The notes beneath the pieces were generated by a model. The model was given only the letters and a program-made list of their open reading frames with translations, was not told the origin of the DNA and did no database searches. Positions 58,901-64,000 of a stretch of 64,000 bases of DNA are shown here, one piece after another. The stretch covers positions 230,848,532 to 230,912,531 of the forward strand of contig CM069432.1 of assembly GCA_035610365.1 (NCBI GenBank). The letters are read 5' to 3'. The position numbers and the translations under genes are program-made. How positions within the stretch are numbered: the first letter of the stretch is position 1; each line of letters opens with the position of its first letter. Origin of the DNA: Aquatica leii. Lineage: Eukaryota > Arthropoda > Insecta > Coleoptera > Lampyridae.

Positions 58901-60221
58901 TACACAATCTAATTTTTTTAGAAACTTTCATATTCTTAAAATAAGAAAAACTATTATGTTACTTTGAATGTAACAGATACCTTGAATAAAATTACTTCAA
59001 AGTATTGCAAATGATGATATGAATAATATTAAAAAGATATAAATGTAAATAACTGCAAAACGATCCGAATATTTAAAGGTGTCAAATGGCTTGTAGTCTA
59101 TTAAATAATCGTAACTTTAATCAGTACCAAGAAAGAGCGTAACTTAATCAATAGCATTAACTTAAAATTAAACTGCAATCTGCGTTCGCGTGTCTGTTAA
59201 TGTCTCTAAAGCACGCATCTGACATCTGAGAAATACTTGCAAACATCAAAGGTGAAAAATTTATATGTCTCGTTGCTCAAATTTGCATACAGTGATTTAG
59301 ACCATCTTATATAACCTGTCAATGTCAAATTAACACGCAAACCAAAAATAAGTTTAGAAACTATAAAGAAAACTAATAATAGTATACATTGCGGAGTCTA
59401 AAATAAGATCAAAACATTCTTGGGAAGTTTGCTTGGTTATCGTATTAAATATTTACTACGTGTCCCACTAAATTGTCATGCATTTTCTGAATGCTGCATT
59501 TTATAATAATTACTTAATTAAACTGTTATTGTAAAGACTTGCAGAAACCGTTTAAATAATTTATTTCTTTCTATAATGGCATACGCAAAATAATTTTATT
59601 TTTTTGGTTTAAATTTGACTTGACTATATATCATTTGAAGTGACTACAATTAAGCCGCTCGTAGCATATCAACATTTAACGAGATAGGTGTAATTATCGT
59701 ATTAAAACATACTCATTTAATAATGATTAATTATTTTCATGTTATTACTATATTTATATGGTATTTTACCAGTTATAATTGTATTTTATGTATAATAACT
59801 ATTATTTACTGACAAAATCGAAAAAACTCTACAATTCAAACATGAAACATATTTTATGGTATGGTAAACAATTAACACAATAATTGAGATTTGGTTGCGG
59901 TAAAGTAAAAATGTTCCTTTAAATCAAAACAGTGTTATCGTGCCTAAAAGTAAAATGATTTTAACTGTGTGACAATTTGTAAGTGTAGTGTAAGTTTTAA
60001 AATACTTATTATTTTTTGAATTTAAAAACCAATACTATAAGTTGAAGTTGATTTATACGATAATTGTACATACTGTTTTTTTGTTGTTATTCGTCTTAAT
60101 AATGCAAGAACATAATTTATAATTGGTTAAAAATTCAGACATCATAAATTATATTTTAATTGACGAAATTAAAAAATAACATTTTTGTTGGTTCATTGCT
60201 GTGGGTGTAACAAAAATATAA
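52970..60221. other. long AT-rich stretch, no recognised gene
   Basis: No protein motif, RNA gene or long repeat that I can support apart from the ATGT microsatellite. Overlapping frames at 55384-55639 lie in slightly GC-richer DNA, and 55690-55900 is similar; these are the least AT-biased parts of the stretch but show no motif. They could be a host exon or an old repeat. Confidence 0.45.
54638..54676 (+). repeat. ATGT microsatellite
   Basis: An (ATGT)n run of about 39 bases with one ACGT variant unit. Confidence 0.9.
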
Positions 60222-60353
60222 CTTACATACATTAGCGACATTATAAAAATCGATTTCGGATAAATGGTGTAATTTATTACGTTGAAAGCTTGTGAGTTTT
60301 TAAATTCAATAAATTACACATTTTACCTAAAAACGATTTTTAATGTAAGTAAG
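60222..60353. repeat. 132-bp imperfect palindrome, MITE-like
   Basis: The left arm (CTTACATACATTA, AAAATCGATTT, TGTAATTTATT) and right arm (AATAAATTACACA, AAACGATTTTTAATG, GTAAG) are inverted copies with an interruption in the left arm and a loop around 60280-60305. Probably a short fold-back element. No coding content and no clear target duplication. Confidence 0.6.
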
Positions 60354-60359
60354 TTAGAA

Positions 60360-61800
60360 AAAACAATCATGTTTTTGTTATCACCATGTAGATAATTCTA
60401 TCAAATTTCTTTGCTTACTATTTGTTATCTACATTTTTATTTAAACTTACCTTGTATGAACAAATTTTATACATAATAAATGACAAATGAAGTATAAATT
60501 GTTAAGTAACTAAAATGTGTTAGCTAGAAAAAACATGTTCAGTAAACTTGAAATAATTTTAAAATTAATTATGCACAGGGAGAAATCTTTGTATATTTTA
60601 TCTACAATTGTTAATCAAAAGTACACAAATTGGACCTGAAAAAGTGACAAGACCAATTTGTGCAGTTTCACTGCATTCATTTGTGTAGATTAAATTGTAC
60701 AGTTTTTTTTTCATTACATATAAACAATTTTTACATTTCAAATTGATCGCACCATATCACAATTTGTTTAAAAAATGGTCTAAAACGGATAGTAAAGTTT
60801 TGCACAATGTTGTCATACTTTTTTTAAAACTATGCTTGAAGTATTTTTACCCAATGGTATATTAAATGTCTAATAGCGTTAGATTATCTAGATAGGTACA
60901 TATTCTCATTGGGTAATTTTGCACAATATTGTGTAAATTATTATTATCTCGTATAGCTTTTTATTGTACAACTTTATGCATCTTGGTTAAATTTTATTTA
61001 CTTAAAAGTAACATATATTGGGTGAATTGTCAATAAAACGTTGCAAATATTAAGAGCATTATTCATTTATATTTAAATAGTACAAAAATAAAATAATTGT
61101 TTAAATATGGATAGAAAACAATAAATACCTATATCAACATTGGATAACGATCTACTAAACATTTTGAAAGATTACTATCTAATAATAATAAATAATAAGG
61201 CTATCTATTTTATTTTCTAAACAGAACATCTTATGGAGATGAAACATTTTGAGTTCAAACTAGTCAGAAAATACGCATATAAGTATGTAAATCACTAACT
61301 TTAAAACAAGAATGTTGATCCGATTCAATGTTGACCTCAAACGCATGATAATGTCTCGAGAAGTCTGTCATCGTCTTGGCTTATAGTAACCGCATTTAGT
61401 AGAAACGTCTGAAAATGCAGATTCGTACTTTTGGAATAAATCACAATGCGTTAAATAATGTTACATTATTACTACTCCTACTATTATTTAATTACAATAA
61501 AAGGCATGCACTAAACCATATTACAAGTAAAACATGTAAAAAAACATAATACTTACATGAACAATTCTACTGAAGAGCAGTACTCGATGTCCCAATCTCA
61601 TAAATATTGTAACAAATTCCAACCAACTTGCACGTATAGGTCCAGATAATGTAAGTGTCAACATCAGCGTCTTTACGTACAACGCGTTGTTGCCTGATTT
61701 TTTTAGAGGGAACGTTCACCATAAAAAATTACTGCTATTCTACAGTTCGTTCAATTTTTTCTTTATTCCAAGTTTAAAAGAACTACATAATCTTATTGTA
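60360..61800. other. AT-rich stretch left of the mariner element
   Basis: Contains several short matching motifs (TTTTGCACAATGTTGT at about 60798, TTTTGCACAATATTGTGT at about 60918, and ACCCAATG against CATTGGGT at 60850 and 60907), suggesting an old inverted or duplicated repeat, but no element can be delimited. Confidence 0.35.
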
Positions 61801-61805
61801 ATATA

Positions 61806-63118
61806 CAGGGTTATTACAAAAGAAATAGACAGTTTGGATAGCTTATAGAAAGTTTATTTTTGAAAAGTTAAGATTATTATTTATATGATTATAAAGAAGA
61901 AATTATTAAGTTTTTATTTAAAATTTTTACAAATGTTCAATGTGTGCACCATTGGTAACACAACAGATATCAACACGGTAGTCGAATTCTTGCCACACGC
62001 TATTAAGCATGTGACGGTCAACTGTAGCAAGAGCATTTGTGATACGTTGTTTAAGTTCGTCGATATCAACAGAAAGCGGTGGTATGAAAACTTTGTCGCA
62101 GGGCGTTAAATCTGGACTACGAGGTGGCCACGGCTTAAGCACAACGTTTTCCTCACTTGCACGGCCGATCCATCGTCTAGGAAGATGTTCATCCAGATAT
62201 TCTCTGACCTGTAAGTGCCAGTGAGGCGGAGCTCCATCTTGTACAAAAACGAAGTTATCACTATCTTCCTGTAGTTGAGGCATTAACCATTCGTGTAACA
62301 TGTCCAGATAAATTACTCCGGTTACTGACACTTCGTGAAAGAAGACCTTTTTACGAGATAAAGCGCAAAACACGTTAACTTTAGAGGAATCGCGTATATG
62401 TTGTAGAGTCGCTCTTGGGTTTTCTGTGCCCCATATCCTTACATTATGTCTATTAACTTTTCCACTAGTGTGAAAGGTACATTCATCACTGAAAATTAAG
62501 CGATTGAAGAATGTATCGTCATTTTCGAGACATTGTTGCATCTCCAGACAAAGATTGTTACGTACGACTTTATCACCGGCATTTAAACTTTGTACTAACT
62601 GCAATTTATACGGTTGTATTTTCAAACGTTTCCGCAGAATTTTCCACACAGTAGGTTGAGGAATTTGCAATTCTAAACTTGCTGATGTAGTCGATTTTCT
62701 TGGATTTCGTAAATAAACATCACGAACACTATCGATTTGTTCTTCTGTAACAGGAGGTCTTCCAGTACTCTTTCTTTTACACAGACATCCACTATTTTCG
62801 AAACGTTTATACCAGTCATAGATTGATTGCCTTGTTAGTGGTGTTTTACCGTATTTTGTTCTGAAATGACGCTGCACAACAGTAACAGAGTTTGTTTTAG
62901 CTAAGTCAAGAACACAATAAGCTTTCTCCACTTTAGTAGCGGTCATTTTGCTAGACTGGTCTTTCCTAGTTGTTGTAACAGCAGTACCCACCTAACAGTT
63001 GTACCAACATAAACTTTAAGAAATTCCCTATAAACCTATATCAACCTATATATTCAAATAAACCAGTCTGATTTTTTAGAGGCTATTGAAAATGTCTATT
63101 TCTTTTGTAATAACCCTG
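61806..63118 (-). mobile_element. mariner-family element with identical 26-bp ends
   Basis: A 1,313-bp element bounded by TA on each side (61804-61805 and 63119-63120). The left end 61806-61831 starts CAGGGTTATTACAAAAGAAA, and the right end 63093-63118 is its exact reverse complement over all 26 bases. It encloses one long minus-strand transposase frame (61927-62991). Identical ends and an unbroken frame indicate a recent insertion. The TA target and the CAGGG start fit the IS630-Tc1-mariner superfamily. Confidence 0.92.
61927..62991 (-). CDS. mariner-family transposase (354 aa), open but with a core deletion
   Basis: A DDD-type cut-and-paste transposase. The frame opens at 62991; Met16 (MTATKVEKAYCVLDLAKTNS) is a likelier start because it matches the family N-terminus. 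Residues about 20-125 form two helix-turn-helix units (SVTVVQRHFRTKYGK; TSASLELQIPQPTVWKILRK) joined by KRKSTGRPPVT. Catalytic residues: Asp169 in FSDECTF, Asp252 in VQDGAPPH, Asp299 in SPDLTPCD, with 46 residues between the last two, wider than the 41 of related DD41D-type enzymes. The C-terminus RVDICCVTNGAHIEHL is typical. After TPCD the sequence goes straight to KVFIPPL, whereas relatives have an FFLWGxxKD-like block there; about nine codons appear to be deleted in frame, perhaps between two GAC triplets. The protein is therefore probably inactive. Upstream and downstream DNA belongs to the same element. Confidence 0.88.
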   Translation of the reverse strand: MGTAVTTTRKDQSSKMTATKVEKAYCVLDLAKTNSVTVVQRHFRTKYGKTPLTRQSIYDWYKRFENSGCLCKRKSTGRPPVTEEQIDSVRDVYLRNPRKSTTSASLELQIPQPTVWKILRKRLKIQPYKLQLVQSLNAGDKVVRNNLCLEMQQCLENDDTFFNRLIFSDECTFHTSGKVNRHNVRIWGTENPRATLQHIRDSSKVNVFCALSRKKVFFHEVSVTGVIYLDMLHEWLMPQLQEDSDNFVFVQDGAPPHWHLQVREYLDEHLPRRWIGRASEENVVLKPWPPRSPDLTPCDKVFIPPLSVDIDELKQRITNALATVDRHMLNSVWQEFDYRVDICCVTNGAHIEHL

Positions 63119-64000
63119 TATATTATCAAAGCTGTACGAGAAACTAAAACAAAATTGTGCAAAATACTAGCACATTGTTGTCGAATACAAAGCATACTAA
63201 AGCTTATAATATTTTTCAAACAATTTGTCAAATAAAAATTCATAACCTATTTATCCAAACGTATTAAATAAAAGCGTGCAAGCCTATGGTATAAATATAA
63301 ACAATTGTAGTAATATCATCAACAATACAGTTATGCACAATCTTGTGCAAAATTGTGATACAGCATTTCTCTCTGTGTGTTGTATATTATTAGTACGAAA
63401 ATGTGTATAAACTAAATCTAAATAACTGGTCTTCAAACATAAAACAATTATAGTGTTCCATAATTTTAAAGCAGTTAACCTCTTGTTTAGACAACACAAA
63501 CACACAGTTGAAAACGAAATTCTGTTAGATGCAAATCAATCTCAAAGGTACGCTATCATCAATTAAAAAAATTTACAGCAACAAACTCATAAATATGTAA
63601 AAATTATTTGTACATAATAATAATAATTATCGTTATTATGAAAAAAAAAAATATAAGCTGAGGAAATATTTAAGTTTGCAAAGATGAAATGAAGTAGTTC
63701 GATAACTTTGATTTACTTAAACTTAGAACAGAGGGTTCAACAACGAAAATTATAGGTAAAAAACTTAATTACAAAACTGACCCAGGTAACTTAAAAACAT
63801 TTTTTGTCAAAGAGGGTTTAAATATAAAAAAAATTGATAGAAAGCAATTGTTGTTTGCTACAACAAAGTTGAAAGTATGATTCTCTATAAGTAAATGATA
63901 AAAATAATGATAAAGTTAGTGGTAGTTTAAACATTTTTGTTTTAAATTCTTAAATGTGTTCTTGAAGTAAAAGCATACAAATAGCACAAATTTTATAGTA
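63119..64000. other. AT-rich flank of the mariner element, no recognised feature
   Basis: Short TTGTGCAAAAT motifs recur at about 63155 and 63340, similar to those left of the element near 60800-60930. They may be parts of an older repeat into which the mariner element jumped. No coding motif seen. Confidence 0.45.

Noticed and set aside
1-64000. tRNA, rRNA or other structured RNA genes
   Set aside because: No A/B-box pair with a cloverleaf and no rRNA-like core was seen on either strand by eye.

Overview
The window is very AT-rich (by eye well over 70 % A+T) eukaryotic DNA. Its mixture of repeats (pogo-like, piggyBac, Mutator-like, Tc1/mariner, a Crypton-type tyrosine recombinase, RTE-like LINEs, gypsy and BEL/Pao LTR fossils) points to an insect nuclear genome. 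I cannot name the species; a beetle or a bug would fit, but that is inference. I recognise no intact host protein-coding gene, rRNA, tRNA or CRISPR array. The window reads as intergenic or deep intronic DNA colonised by mobile elements of different ages.

Layout. 1-1853: nothing recognised. 1854-6340: two pogo-like transposase relics (1854-3030, 4090-4480) and a Mutator-like (MULE) transposase tail (5898-6336) with GACGC-rich end DNA at 5637-5680, all on the minus strand. 10480-11740: a gypsy fossil. 12177-13481: a long, broken IS630/Tc1-like transposase with a very wide D-E spacing, resembling the DD82E (Sailor-like) group. 13560-13996: a TTGGCC-rich minisatellite. 14382-14900: a possible exon relic. 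15300-18334: a broken piggyBac element into which a 1,142-bp MULE has jumped (15722-16863), leaving an 8-bp target duplication and about 120-bp terminal inverted repeats made of reiterated ~15-bp TTTTGACGCG-like units. 18780-19610: a dispersed repeat with a second copy near 48870-49105. 24940-25740: the 3' end of a LINE. 26400-28420: LTR-like DNA with primer-binding-site-like motifs. 29311-31233: a second piggyBac (PGBD4-like) relic, followed by a Crypton-like recombinase relic (31571-32481). 35880-38830: an RTE-like LINE split by a fold-back repeat (37350-38490). 38985-40500: Tc1-like relics. 42930-43170: a second copy of the fold-back family. 43880-48250: a BEL/Pao fossil in two blocks. 49551-49680: a 130-bp hairpin repeat. 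51900-52965: a second RTE-like LINE fragment. 61806-63118: a young-looking mariner-family element with identical 26-bp ends and one long open transposase frame.

The elements do not form a pathway; their relations are those of nested insertion. The youngest-looking is the mariner element: perfect ends and an open frame, but the frame appears to lack the conserved block after the last catalytic Asp, so it is probably inactive. The most instructive structure is the MULE inside piggyBac, where target site, ends and interrupted host frame can all be read directly. All family calls rest on motif recognition from memory, without database searches.
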